Under the pieces are notes generated by a model. That model was not told the origin of the DNA and ran no database searches. It worked only from the letters and a program-made list of their open reading frames with translations. A DNA stretch of 64,000 bases from Paraburkholderia mimosarum LMG 23256 = NBRC 106338 (GTDB lineage: Bacteria > Pseudomonadota > Gammaproteobacteria > Burkholderiales > Burkholderiaceae): assembly GCF_000739815.1 (NCBI RefSeq), contig NZ_BBJJ01000029.1, forward strand, positions 1 through 64,000, in the 5' to 3' direction. The stretch's first letter is position 1; each line of letters begins with the position of its first letter. The position numbers and the translations under genes are program-made. Of this stretch, positions 42,863-55,715 are shown piece after piece.

Positions 42863-44620
42863 ATGACCAACCAACCTGCCAGCGCCACGCCAGATCAGAA
42901 CGAGCATCAGAAGATCACCGCATGGAGTCTGATCAAGCCTTACTGGGTCTCCGAGGAACGCTGGGTCGCCTGGGGCCTGCTCGTCGCGATCATCGTGATG
43001 AACCTGCTCGTCGTGTGGATCAACGTGCGGCTCAACGGCTGGAGCGCGGAGTTCTACAACGCGCTGCAGGCCAAGGACGTCAAGCGCTTCCCGCCTTTGC
43101 TCGTCACTTTCACGGAACTGGCCTTCGGCTTCATCATCCTCGCGGTGTACGGCCGCTATCTGCGCCAGATGCTCGGATTTCGCTGGCGCCAGTGGCTCAC
43201 CAACCGCTTCCTGAACGAGTGGCTCGGCAAGGGCGCGTTCTATCGCATCGAGCGCGACCGCCTCGCCGACAACCCCGACCAGCGGATCAGCGACGACCTC
43301 CAGTCGTTCGCCACGAGCACGCTCTCGCTCACGCTCGACCTGCTCTCTACGGTCGTCACGCTCGTCTCGTTCATCACGATCCTGTGGACCCTCGCCGGCG
43401 CGCTCACCGTCACGCTGGGGGGCCACCCTCTCGCGATTCCGGGCTACATGGTCTGGGCCGCCGCACTCTACGCCGTGTTCGGCTCGTTCGTGATCCAGAA
43501 GGTCGGCCACCCGCTCGTGTCGATCAACTACCAGCAGCAAAAGGTGGAAGCGGATTTCCGCTTCGGCCTGATCCGCCTGCGCGAAAACGCCGAGCAAATC
43601 GCGCTCTACGACGGCATGGACACCGAGCGCAGCAACGCCCAAGGCCTCTTCCAGCACATCCGCGAAAACTGGTGGCGCGTGATGAAGTACACGAAGCGCC
43701 TCACCTTCGTGCTGAGCTTCTACGGCCAGATCGCCATCATCTTCCCGCTCGTGGTGGCGGCGCCGCGCTACTTCGCCGGCGCGTTCACGTTCGGCGTGCT
43801 GATGCAGATCTCGCAGGCCTTCGGCACCGTGAGCGACTCGTTTTCGTGGTTCATCAACAGTTACTCGACGCTGGTCGAATGGCGCGCTACGGTGAACCGT
43901 CTGCGCGAATTCGTGCGCGTGGTCCACTCGCCGCGCCTGAAGGAATCGGTCTCGCCCGCCACCGAGCACGGCGGCATCAACCTGCACTTCGTCGACAGCA
44001 ACGAGCTCGCCACCGAGCACCTCAAGCTCTCGCTGCCCAACGGCACGCCGCTTTCCGAGGTGCGTGACATCGCCATCAAGCCGGGCTCGCGCTGGCTCGT
44101 GCGCGGACCGTCGGGCGCCGGCAAGAGCACGCTGATGCGCGCGCTCGCGGGCCTCTGGCCGTTCGGCGAAGGCTCGATCGACGCGCCCGTGGACGCGCGC
44201 ATGATGTTCATCCCGCAGCAGAGCTATCTGCCGATCGGCACGCTCAAGGCCGCGCTCACCTACCCCTCGCCCGCCGACGACTACAGCGACGAAGACTGCC
44301 GCGAAGCGCTGCGTGCCTGCCGTCTCGAGGATTACGTGGACCGCCTGGGCGAGTCGGCGCACTGGACGCGTGTGCTCTCGCCGGGCGAGCAGCAACGTCT
44401 CGCCGGCGCGCGCGTGCTGCTGCACAAGCCCGACTACCTGTTCCTCGACGAAGCGACGAGCGCGCTCGATCCCGACAACGAAGGCCGCCTCTACAAGCTC
44501 TTCGTGGAGCGCCTGCCGAAGGCGGCGATCGTGAGCGTCGCGCACCGCGAATCGCTCGAGGCGTACCACCACGAAACGCTCGAGATCGAGCGCATGCCTG
44601 AAGAGCGCGTCGCCGCGTGA
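42863..44620 (+). CDS. ABC transporter, permease fused to ATPase (SbmA/YddA family)
   Basis: Half-size ABC transporter of 585 residues with the membrane domain of the ABC_membrane_2/SbmA-BacA type: several helices in about residues 25-300, then YRWR-like conserved parts (FRWRQWLTNRFLNEWLGK; DNPDQRISDDLQSF). The C-terminal ATPase has Walker A RGPSGAGKSTLMRALAGLW, signature LSPGEQQRLAGARVL and Walker B YLFLDEATSALD. E. coli YddA and mycobacterial Rv1819c are relatives; cargo unknown. The ATG at 42863 has AGGA at a better distance than the one at 42857. Alone, divergent from thiO. Confidence 0.92.
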   Translation: MTNQPASATPDQNEHQKITAWSLIKPYWVSEERWVAWGLLVAIIVMNLLVVWINVRLNGWSAEFYNALQAKDVKRFPPLLVTFTELAFGFIILAVYGRYLRQMLGFRWRQWLTNRFLNEWLGKGAFYRIERDRLADNPDQRISDDLQSFATSTLSLTLDLLSTVVTLVSFITILWTLAGALTVTLGGHPLAIPGYMVWAAALYAVFGSFVIQKVGHPLVSINYQQQKVEADFRFGLIRLRENAEQIALYDGMDTERSNAQGLFQHIRENWWRVMKYTKRLTFVLSFYGQIAIIFPLVVAAPRYFAGAFTFGVLMQISQAFGTVSDSFSWFINSYSTLVEWRATVNRLREFVRVVHSPRLKESVSPATEHGGINLHFVDSNELATEHLKLSLPNGTPLSEVRDIAIKPGSRWLVRGPSGAGKSTLMRALAGLWPFGEGSIDAPVDARMMFIPQQSYLPIGTLKAALTYPSPADDYSDEDCREALRACRLEDYVDRLGESAHWTRVLSPGEQQRLAGARVLLHKPDYLFLDEATSALDPDNEGRLYKLFVERLPKAAIVSVAHRESLEAYHHETLEIERMPEERVAA

Positions 44621-44822
44621 GCGGGGGCGAGCGCTGCGAGCGCGTCGTGCTGATCAGGAGCCGGGCTCGGGGATCGGCGCAGCGCTCGCGCGCCGCATTG
44701 CATGGCGCGGCATCGCGCTGACGCCGCACGTGTGCGGCGAGCTTGCCGGAAATCGACCTGATGGTTTGACGCTCGCCCGCTATCGACGCTAAAGCGGCGC
44801 TAATGCTATGCGGGGCGATGCC

Positions 44823-45383
44823 TCAACCCAGCGCGACGCTCGCCAGCGCCTCGTAGCGAGCGCCCTGCTTTGCAAGCGTGCTCGAATACAGCACCAGCGA
44901 CTCGAACTGCAGCGGCGGCAATGCTTCGCCGCCTCTCGCGGCCGGCGCGCCCACCGCGTCGCGCGAGAATCTGGCAAGCGTTACATGTGGGCGAAACGCC
45001 CGTGCGTCGAGCGGCAATCCCACCTCCCCCATCAGCGAACGCACGCGCCAGTCGAGCGCCGTGAACGCATCGGACATCGCCAGCACGGCCACCATAAGCC
45101 GCGGATGTGCCCGCCCGGGCCAGCTTTCGATGTTCGTGACCTGTGCGGGCGGAATGCTCGGCACGTGCTCCGCGAGCCGCCGCGAGAGCATTTCCCCCTG
45201 GCCGAACGACATCGCGCCGATGAATGCCACCGTCAGATGCAATTGGGCGTAGGGCACGCGCCGCGCGTTGGGCGGCACGTCGATTGTGGCCAGCGCGTCG
45301 CGCGATGCGGCATCGGGCGCGAGCGCGACGAAGCAGCGCCGCCATTCTTGCGTATCGCGATCGATCTCGGGGGCTTCGGACAT
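44823..45383 (-). CDS. thpR: RNA 2',3'-cyclic phosphodiesterase (ThpR/LigT)
   Basis: Two-histidine phosphoesterase that opens 2',3'-cyclic phosphates on RNA. It has 186 residues with the HxTx motifs HLTV (His49) and HVTL (His133), the full active site. WRRCFVALAPD opens the protein as in the family. The start at 45383 (MSEAPEIDRD) was chosen over 45422 because the preceding codons do not align with the family. Isolated on the minus strand, 39 bases past the gltD terminator side. Confidence 0.92.
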   Translation of the reverse strand: MSEAPEIDRDTQEWRRCFVALAPDAASRDALATIDVPPNARRVPYAQLHLTVAFIGAMSFGQGEMLSRRLAEHVPSIPPAQVTNIESWPGRAHPRLMVAVLAMSDAFTALDWRVRSLMGEVGLPLDARAFRPHVTLARFSRDAVGAPAARGGEALPPLQFESLVLYSSTLAKQGARYEALASVALG

Positions 45384-45462
45384 GATCGGCGGGCCTTGGG
45401 TTCGGTCGGGCAATCGCGTCATGGTAACCCTGACGGCCAGAGTTGGCGCTTCGGCAACAAGG

Positions 45463-45500
45463 ACAAAAAAAACCGGGTCACCCTTGCGGGTGCCCGGTTT
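45463..45500 (-). terminator. Rho-independent terminator of gltD
   Basis: On the minus strand AAACCGGGCACCC pairs, with one bulged base, to GGGTGACCCGGTT around a four-base loop, followed by a T tract (A-run 45465-45472 on plus). It is about 60 bases after the gltD stop codon. Confidence 0.85.
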
Positions 45501-45561
45501 TCTCGCTTCGTGTCTCCTGCCGTCTCCCGCGCGCCAGGTCTTACCGACGGGCGCACTGGAT

Positions 45562-47028
45562 TCAACGCGGCAGCTCCGAACTGCCCATCAGGAACGCATC
45601 GACGGAACGTGCGCACTGGCGGCCCTCACGGATCGCCCAGACGACCAGCGACTGGCCGCGGCGCATGTCGCCGGCGGTGAAGACCTTGTCGACCGACGTG
45701 TAGTAAGCCTTCTCGCCCTCGGTCGAGGCACGCACATTGCCGCGCGCATCCTTGTCGACGCCGAACGCTTCAAGCACCGGCGAAAGCGGCTGCGTGAAGC
45801 CCATGGCGAGCAGCACGAGGTCGGCCTTCATTTCGAATTCCGAGCCCGGAACTTCGACCATCTTGCCGTCCTTCCACTCCACACGCGCGGCGATCAGCTT
45901 CTCGACCTTGCCGTTCTTGCCTTCGAGGCGCTTCGTGGCGACCGCCCAGTCACGCGAGCAGCCTTCCTCGTGCGACGACGACGTGCGCAGCTTGATCGGC
46001 CAGTACGGCCACACGAGCGGCTTGTTCTCTTCCTCGGGCGGCTGCGGCAGCAGTTCGAACTGCGTGACGCTCTTCGCGCCGTGACGGTTCGAGGTGCCCA
46101 CGCAGTCGGAGCCCGTATCGCCGCCGCCGATCACCACCACGTGCTTGCCCTTGGCGAGCAGCTGGTTCGGCAGCTTGTCGCCGGCGTTGACCTTGTTCTG
46201 CTGCGGCAGGAATTCCATCGCGTAGTAGATGCCCTCGAGCTCGCGGCCCGGCACCGGCAGATCACGCGGCGTTTCCGAACCGCCAGCGATCACCACGGCA
46301 TCGAACTGTTCTTTCAGCTCGTCCGGCGAGAGGGTTTCCTTCGCCGTGTTGCCGATGAACGCGGGCAGCTCGCCCTTGCCGATGAAGACATTGGTGCGGA
46401 ACGTCACGCCTTCGGCTTCCATCTGGCGCATGCGGCGGTCGATCAGCCACTTTTCCAGCTTGAAGTCGGGGATGCCGTAACGCAGCAGGCCGCCGATGCG
46501 GTCGTTCTTCTCGAACACCGTCACCTCGTGGCCAGCGCGCGCGAGCTGCTGCGCGGCGGCGAGGCCCGCGGGGCCCGAACCGACGACAGCGACCTTCTTG
46601 CCGGTCTTGTGCTTCGCCACTTGCGGCGCGACCCAGCCTTCGGCCCAGGCCTTGTCGATGATCGCGTGCTCGATCGACTTGATGCCTACGGGATCGTCGT
46701 TGATGCCGAGCGTGCACGCCGCTTCGCAGGGCGCCGGGCAGATGCGGCCCGTGAACTCGGGAAAGTTGTTCGTGGAATGCAGGACGTCGATCGCACTCTT
46801 CCAGTCCTGGCGGAACACGAGGTCGTTGAAGTCCGGAATGATGTTGTTGACCGGACAGCCGTTGTTGCAGAACGGGATGCCGCAGTCCATGCAGCGCGCG
46901 CCCTGGATCTTCGCGTCGGCGTCGGAGAGCGCCGCGACGAATTCCTTGTAGTGCTTCACGCGCGTGAGCGGTGCTTCGTACGCCTCATGCTGGCGCTCGA
47001 ACTCGAGAAAACCGGTTGCCTTACCCAT
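45562..47028 (-). CDS. gltD: Glutamate synthase (NADPH) small subunit
   Basis: Flavoprotein that takes electrons from NADPH for the large subunit. It has 488 residues. The N-terminal Fe-S domain carries CMDCGIPFCNNGCPVNN and CPAPCEAACTLG. The FAD site is GSGPAGLAAAQQLARAG (about 150) and the NADPH site is VVIGGGDTGSDCVG (about 290). Pathway: glutamine plus 2-oxoglutarate to two glutamates. It follows gltB by 129 bases with a strong hairpin between the genes, and ends at a rho-independent terminator. Confidence 0.97.
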   Translation of the reverse strand: MGKATGFLEFERQHEAYEAPLTRVKHYKEFVAALSDADAKIQGARCMDCGIPFCNNGCPVNNIIPDFNDLVFRQDWKSAIDVLHSTNNFPEFTGRICPAPCEAACTLGINDDPVGIKSIEHAIIDKAWAEGWVAPQVAKHKTGKKVAVVGSGPAGLAAAQQLARAGHEVTVFEKNDRIGGLLRYGIPDFKLEKWLIDRRMRQMEAEGVTFRTNVFIGKGELPAFIGNTAKETLSPDELKEQFDAVVIAGGSETPRDLPVPGRELEGIYYAMEFLPQQNKVNAGDKLPNQLLAKGKHVVVIGGGDTGSDCVGTSNRHGAKSVTQFELLPQPPEEENKPLVWPYWPIKLRTSSSHEEGCSRDWAVATKRLEGKNGKVEKLIAARVEWKDGKMVEVPGSEFEMKADLVLLAMGFTQPLSPVLEAFGVDKDARGNVRASTEGEKAYYTSVDKVFTAGDMRRGQSLVVWAIREGRQCARSVDAFLMGSSELPR

Positions 47029-47081
47029 ATTTGGTTCTCGTCTGTCTCTATCTATTCGCGAAAATTCGCGGTGAGGGGACC

Positions 47082-47118
47082 GCGCCCGCCGCCGCGCAAC
47101 TTTTCGCGCGGCGGGCGC
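47082..47118. repeat. Strong GC-rich hairpin in the gltB-gltD gap
   Basis: GCGCCCGCCGCCGCGC (47082-47097) pairs with GCGCGGCGGGCGC (47106-47118), with a three-base bulge. No T tract follows, so it is not a normal terminator. It may be an mRNA processing or stability element between the two subunit genes. Confidence 0.6.
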
Positions 47119-47157
47119 TTCGTCTTCGTTCAGTCGTCTCGCGACCCGGTTGCCAGA

Positions 47158-51858
<4,701 letters not shown>

Positions 51859-51999
51859 GGGGACACCGTCAGAGTGGGGGGCCGTTGCCGGCCGTTGATT
51901 CCGTGTTCTTTGTTTCCCGCCGCTTGCGTGACCGCTGTACGGCGTTGCGCGGGGTATTACGTGCTTCCCGCGTTGTGCGCCCAGGAGAGCCGAAAGGCG

Positions 52000-52028
52000 A
52001 ATATACGCGACGAATCAAGGGGATGCAA
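52000..52028 (-). promoter_or_regulatory. Sigma-70-type promoter of gltBD
   Basis: On the minus strand TTGCAT (52028-52023) and TATATT (52005-52000) are 17 bases apart. Transcription should begin near 51993, about 135 nt before the gltB ATG. The 309-base gap 51859-52167 is otherwise A/T-richer than the surroundings and also holds the terminator of the RAYT-like gene at 52112-52138. Confidence 0.65.
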
Positions 52029-52111
52029 ATAAAACGTCATGGTCGAACCCCAATTATCGTGTTGGTGCAGTCGCACATTTTTTTAACGGGGCCATATCGA
52101 AATCACAGAAT

Positions 52112-52138
52112 AAAAAACGGCACCCGCAGATGCCGTTT
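52112..52138 (-). terminator. Rho-independent terminator of the RAYT-like gene
   Basis: On the minus strand AAACGGCA (52138-52131) pairs with TGCCGTTT (52122-52115) around eight bases, followed by a T tract. It is about 30 bases after the stop codon at 52168. Confidence 0.8.
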
Positions 52139-52167
52139 ATCTCGTAAGCGTTTGATCCCAAAGGCAA

Positions 52168-53190
52168 TCAATGAGTGCCGGTGCCCGGCTTGCGCTCGTC
52201 GTGCCCCGAAGTCGAGCCAGGCGAACTGCCGCCGCTGGCACCCTGCGAGCCGCCCGAATGGCCCGTCGGTCCTCCTTGATTCCCCCCCGATGTTGTAGCC
52301 GAACCACTGCCGGGGTGGGCGCCTCCGGTCGTCGAAGCAGCAGCGCCGGGGCTTGCGCCTGTGTGCGAGCCGGAATGGGTGGCGGACTGACCGGCAGCCG
52401 CGCCGGCCGGCTGCCCACTGGTAGCGCCCCCTGATCCTCCGGCCGCAGGCATGGAAGCCGCGCCACTGACGCCCGCGCCGACGGCCGGTGTGCCCGGTGC
52501 CTCGCGGACCTTGCGCGGCCGCCCGCGCGGCAGCGGCGACACGCGCCGGTTAGCGGTGCGCGACGCCCAGTCGCGGTAAGTGTCGCTGCCCAGCACCCAG
52601 CCCTTGAGCGTCGCCTGCATGAGCTGGGTGGTCTCGCGTTCGTCGAGCGCCTGCTCACATAGCTCGCGGTACGCGCGCTGACGCTCGAACGGCGTGTTGC
52701 CGAGCGCCCAGTAGAGCGGATGGTCGGTGATGAGGCTGTCGACGGTGAGGCCGATGTGATGGCGGTAGCTCGACCACCGGTAGTCCTCGGGCGCTGTCAC
52801 GAGATGGCTGCGCACCGGCGCGAGCTCGACGACTCGGCTCGCCAGGAGGAAAAAGCGCTCGCCTTCGATAACCGTCGCGCGGTAGCGCCCCTCCCAGAGC
52901 GTGCCGCGACGCGCATAGCGCCGGTTGAAATGCGCCACGTAGCGCCGGCCGACCGCCTGCATCGCCTTGGGCAGACTGGATTCGTCGGAAGGCGTGACGA
53001 GCAGTTGGACCGCGCCGGGCATCAACACCCACGCATGAACCGCCAGATGATGATCGCGCGCCGCGGCCTTCAGGCAGTCGATGAACAGTTCGTAGTCCTG
53101 GTCATCGACGAACGCGGGCTGCTGATCGAGTCCGCGCAGGATCACATGCTGCGGCTGATCGGGAACATAAAGACGTGCAAGCCGTGCCAT
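52168..53190 (-). CDS. RAYT/IS200-like transposase relative with degraded HUH motif and low-complexity tail
   Basis: 340-residue protein. Residues 1-170 belong to the Y1-transposase/REP-associated tyrosine transposase fold: QPQHVILRGLDQQ (14-26), AWVLMPGAVQLLV (53-65), RRYVAHFNRRYARRGTLWEG (82-101) and YRWSSYRHHIGL later. In active relatives the second block reads MPNHVHLLV; here Ala60 and Gln62 replace both catalytic histidines. Tyr84 and Tyr92 could correspond to the catalytic tyrosine. Residues from 230 are Gly/Ser/Thr/Ala-rich with no fold and there are no flanking inverted repeats. It is not a mobile element as it stands; a domesticated DNA- or RNA-binding role is possible. Start ATG at 53190 (MARLARLYVPD); has its own terminator. 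Confidence 0.82.
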   Translation of the reverse strand: MARLARLYVPDQPQHVILRGLDQQPAFVDDQDYELFIDCLKAAARDHHLAVHAWVLMPGAVQLLVTPSDESSLPKAMQAVGRRYVAHFNRRYARRGTLWEGRYRATVIEGERFFLLASRVVELAPVRSHLVTAPEDYRWSSYRHHIGLTVDSLITDHPLYWALGNTPFERQRAYRELCEQALDERETTQLMQATLKGWVLGSDTYRDWASRTANRRVSPLPRGRPRKVREAPGTPAVGAGVSGAASMPAAGGSGGATSGQPAGAAAGQSATHSGSHTGASPGAAASTTGGAHPGSGSATTSGGNQGGPTGHSGGSQGASGGSSPGSTSGHDERKPGTGTH

Positions 53191-53378
53191 GCTCGATTTT
53201 CCTGGTTCCGTTGGTGAATACCCGGAGACCCGCCAGGCCGCACCAGCGCTGGTTCTCGCTGGCATGCGGCTTCGGCGGAAAGCTCGCGGCGCCTAGTAAA
53301 AAAGCTCTAACGGTCGCGTATGGTTTGTTGCAAACGTTGTGTTCATAATGAGCGGGCCTTTCATGGAGGAGCATTAAT

Positions 53379-54098
53379 ATGAAATTAAAACAGGCGCTGG
53401 CAGGGGTCGCCGCGCTCGCCAGTCTCACGGCAGCACACGCACAATCCGCAAACACGTTCTACGTCACCACTGGCTGGTTCCGCTTCATGCCGCAGGACAC
53501 CAGCGATCCACTCAAGATCGATTCCGTCGGCGGCACGCCCGTCAACATCGCCATTCCGGGCACCGGCGCCAGTGTCGGCACGGCCGACACGGTGGGTTTG
53601 TCCTTCGGCTACTTCATTACCGACCACTTCGCCACCGAAGCCGAAATAGGCATTCCGCCGAAGTTCGATATTTCCGGCGGCGGCACACTGAGCAGCTTCG
53701 GCAAGGTGGGCACGGCAAAACTTTGGAGCCCAGCGCTGCTGTTCAAGTACTACTTCAACAGCGCGGAAGCAAAATTCCGTCCTTACGTCGGCGTTGGCGC
53801 GACCTACGTCTGGTTCACTGACGCCCATATCACCAATGGCACCTTTGAACAGGGCGTGCTTGGGGGTCCGACCAGTGTTTCGACGGATCGTTCCTGGGCC
53901 CCCGTGTTTAACCTGGGCTTCAACTACAACTTCACGAAGCACTGGTTCGCCGGCTTCTCGCTCTCGTATATCCCGGTCAACGTGACCGCGACTTATCACA
54001 CGACCCTGAACAACCAGTTCGGCACGCAGCGTGTTGCTGAATCGAAGATTCACCTCAACCCGCTCGTGACGTACCTGAAGGTCGGCTACGCGTTCTAA
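53379..54098 (+). CDS. ompW: OmpW-family outer-membrane protein
   Basis: Eight-stranded beta-barrel of the outer membrane, thought to let small hydrophobic molecules through. It has 239 residues with a signal peptide to about residue 21 (AHAQ). Strand-like alternation and aromatic ends are visible throughout, with the OmpW features FITDHFATEAEIGI and YFNSAEAKFRPYVGVGATY, and the protein ends in -GYAF, where the terminal Phe is the Bam recognition residue. ATG at 53379 after GGAGGAG. Candidate promoter with CATAAT at 53344-53349. Single gene. Confidence 0.95.
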   Translation: MKLKQALAGVAALASLTAAHAQSANTFYVTTGWFRFMPQDTSDPLKIDSVGGTPVNIAIPGTGASVGTADTVGLSFGYFITDHFATEAEIGIPPKFDISGGGTLSSFGKVGTAKLWSPALLFKYYFNSAEAKFRPYVGVGATYVWFTDAHITNGTFEQGVLGGPTSVSTDRSWAPVFNLGFNYNFTKHWFAGFSLSYIPVNVTATYHTTLNNQFGTQRVAESKIHLNPLVTYLKVGYAF

Positions 54099-54466
54099 CG
54101 CGCTGCGGCGCGCGCATGACCTTGCGCAAGCCCTTTGCCTCGCCCCAGCGGCAAGGGGCGTGGGGCTGCGCTTCCCCTCCCCGCCGAATCGTTTCCGCGT
54201 TGGCGTCTCCATCTGATTTCCCCGCTTGTCGCATGGGCTTCCCCTGATTCTATGCCTCTGGGAAAAAGCGTGCTGTCCCCGTAATCATCTGGTTTGTCGC
54301 CAGGCGGCCAGGCCCCGGCCGGCGGACGTTTTCGCCCGTTCGGCGGCGCGCTTTCGACGCTCGGGCACTGAAATTGCGCAATACTTGCACTCCGGTCCTC
54401 CCCTGCCGCGCCCTTTTTCGTGCGCGCCGTGGCGAGCCTCTTTCCTTTGCAACGACGGAGCCATAC
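54099..54466. other. 368-base intergenic region between ompW and the DUF883 gene
   Basis: Contains a hairpin with one bulged base (CCCTTTGCC near 54131 and GGCAAGGGG near 54150) that may end ompW, without a T tract. The promoter of the DUF883 gene should lie in 54350-54440. No protein-like frame or RNA gene recognised. Confidence 0.5.
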
Positions 54467-54844
54467 ATGAGCGCCTTTCCGAACACGCGAGAAGCCCTCG
54501 GCGATTCCTGGACGCGCACGAGCCGCCACGCGCGGCGCATCGCGCGCCGCGGCCGCAGCGCCGCCGCCGATATCACCGACGAATTGCGTGATCTGCTAGC
54601 CGAGCTGGAAACCACGTTGGGTGAGGGAACGCAGGCCGATGCGACCGCCCTGCGCGCCGATATTCGCAAGCGCCTCGACGCCGCCCGCGAGCGGCTCGAA
54701 GTCGCGCGTGCGGCTGCACGCGATCAGGCCGAGGCAGCCATCGCCGGCGCCGACGAGTACGTCCACCGCAATCCCTGGCAGGCCGTCGCGATCGTCGGCG
54801 GCGTGGCGCTGATCCTGGGTGCGCTGCTCGCCCGCCCCCGCTGA
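54467..54844 (+). CDS. DUF883 (ElaB/YqjD/YgaM-type) membrane-anchored protein
   Basis: 125-residue protein of the ElaB/YqjD family: long helical and Ala/Arg/Glu-rich region (ITDELRDLLAELETTLGEG, RADIRKRLDAARERLEVARA) and a C-terminal transmembrane segment (NPWQAVAIVGGVALILGALL). E. coli YqjD is anchored to the inner membrane by that helix and binds ribosomes in stationary phase; the same role here is inference. The ATG at 54467 follows CGGAG. Isolated gene. Confidence 0.92.
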   Translation: MSAFPNTREALGDSWTRTSRHARRIARRGRSAAADITDELRDLLAELETTLGEGTQADATALRADIRKRLDAARERLEVARAAARDQAEAAIAGADEYVHRNPWQAVAIVGGVALILGALLARPR

Positions 54845-54877
54845 ACGACAATAGAGGCGCTGACCGTCCGCTTGCGT

Positions 54878-55663
54878 TCAGACGTCGAGCGCGTGCGGCC
54901 CGATCAGGTCGATACGGTCCGTGCAGACCGTATCGACACCCCAGCGGACGAGCTGGCGAGCACGGTCGAGGTCGTTCACGGTATAGGCGAGGATGAAGAG
55001 TCCCGCCGACTTGATGCGCTCGACCAGCGCCTCGTCCAGATGGCGATGGCTCGCATGAAGCGAAACACAGCCTAGCGCGGCGGTCTGCTCTCGCCAGTCG
55101 CCAGGCACACGCTCGAAGAGCCGGCCCCGAGGCAGGCCAGGCGCGACCTCGCGCGCTGCCTCCAAAGCCGACCACGAGAACGACGAGAGCAAAGGCGGTG
55201 GGCCAGCCGGCGCTTCCTGCGCCGATCGCCCGTCTGCTTGCCCCTCTTGCGCCCACAAGCGAGCGGTTTCGGCGGCGACAATGCGGCCTGTTTCCACGTC
55301 GCGGCCGTTGCAAGGCTTGATCTCCACGTTGGCAGCCAGCGCTGACTCGCGGCAATACGCGGCGGCCTGGGCGAGCGTCGGCATCGGTTCTCCGGCAAAG
55401 CGGGCATCCCGCCAGCCGCCGGCGTCCAGCGCGGCGAGTTCCGCGTAGCGCATGCGCGCTGCCGCGCCGTGCCCGTTCGACGTGCGGTCGACCATGTCGT
55501 CGTGCAGCAGGAATGCGACATTGTCGAGAGACAGCTTGGTGTCGAACTCGACCATCGTGTGGCCGAGGCTGGCGCCGGTGCGCAGACCCGCCAGCGTGTT
55601 CTCGGGCGCGAGCGTGCCCCCTCCCCTGTGTGCGGCGACGCGTGGATACGGCCAGGACTTCAT
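54878..55663 (-). CDS. ugpQ: Glycerophosphodiester phosphodiesterase
   Basis: Hydrolyses glycerophosphodiesters to glycerol 3-phosphate and an alcohol. It has 261 residues and a TIM-barrel: AAHRGGGTLAPENTLA (catalytic His11 or so and Glu), EFDTKLSLDNVAFLLHDDM (second acid and His), DRTSNG. No signal peptide, so the enzyme is cytoplasmic, as UgpQ. The start at 55663 (MKSWPYPRV) is before the conserved block; the frame is open to 55723. Ends overlap nothing; the dgt gene ends at 55716 upstream. Confidence 0.92.
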   Translation of the reverse strand: MKSWPYPRVAAHRGGGTLAPENTLAGLRTGASLGHTMVEFDTKLSLDNVAFLLHDDMVDRTSNGHGAAARMRYAELAALDAGGWRDARFAGEPMPTLAQAAAYCRESALAANVEIKPCNGRDVETGRIVAAETARLWAQEGQADGRSAQEAPAGPPPLLSSFSWSALEAAREVAPGLPRGRLFERVPGDWREQTAALGCVSLHASHRHLDEALVERIKSAGLFILAYTVNDLDRARQLVRWGVDTVCTDRIDLIGPHALDV

Positions 55664-55715
55664 CAAGCGGACTCCCGAAATCGACGAGGCGAATGGCGTC
55701 GTGCGAATGGCGCGA

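Noticed and set aside
42734..44572. 612-codon minus-strand frame opposite the SbmA/YddA-like ABC gene
   Set aside because: Antisense artefact: charged, repetitive, no domain, while the plus strand has complete ABC transporter motifs.
52112..52138. REP-like element next to the RAYT-like gene
   Set aside because: The hairpin has a T tract on the gene's strand and a simple stem, as expected of a terminator; no second copy or GTAG/GGAG-type tetranucleotide guide was seen nearby.
52168..53190. Intact insertion sequence
   Set aside because: No terminal hairpins or target duplication, catalytic HUH motif lost, and a long non-transposase tail.
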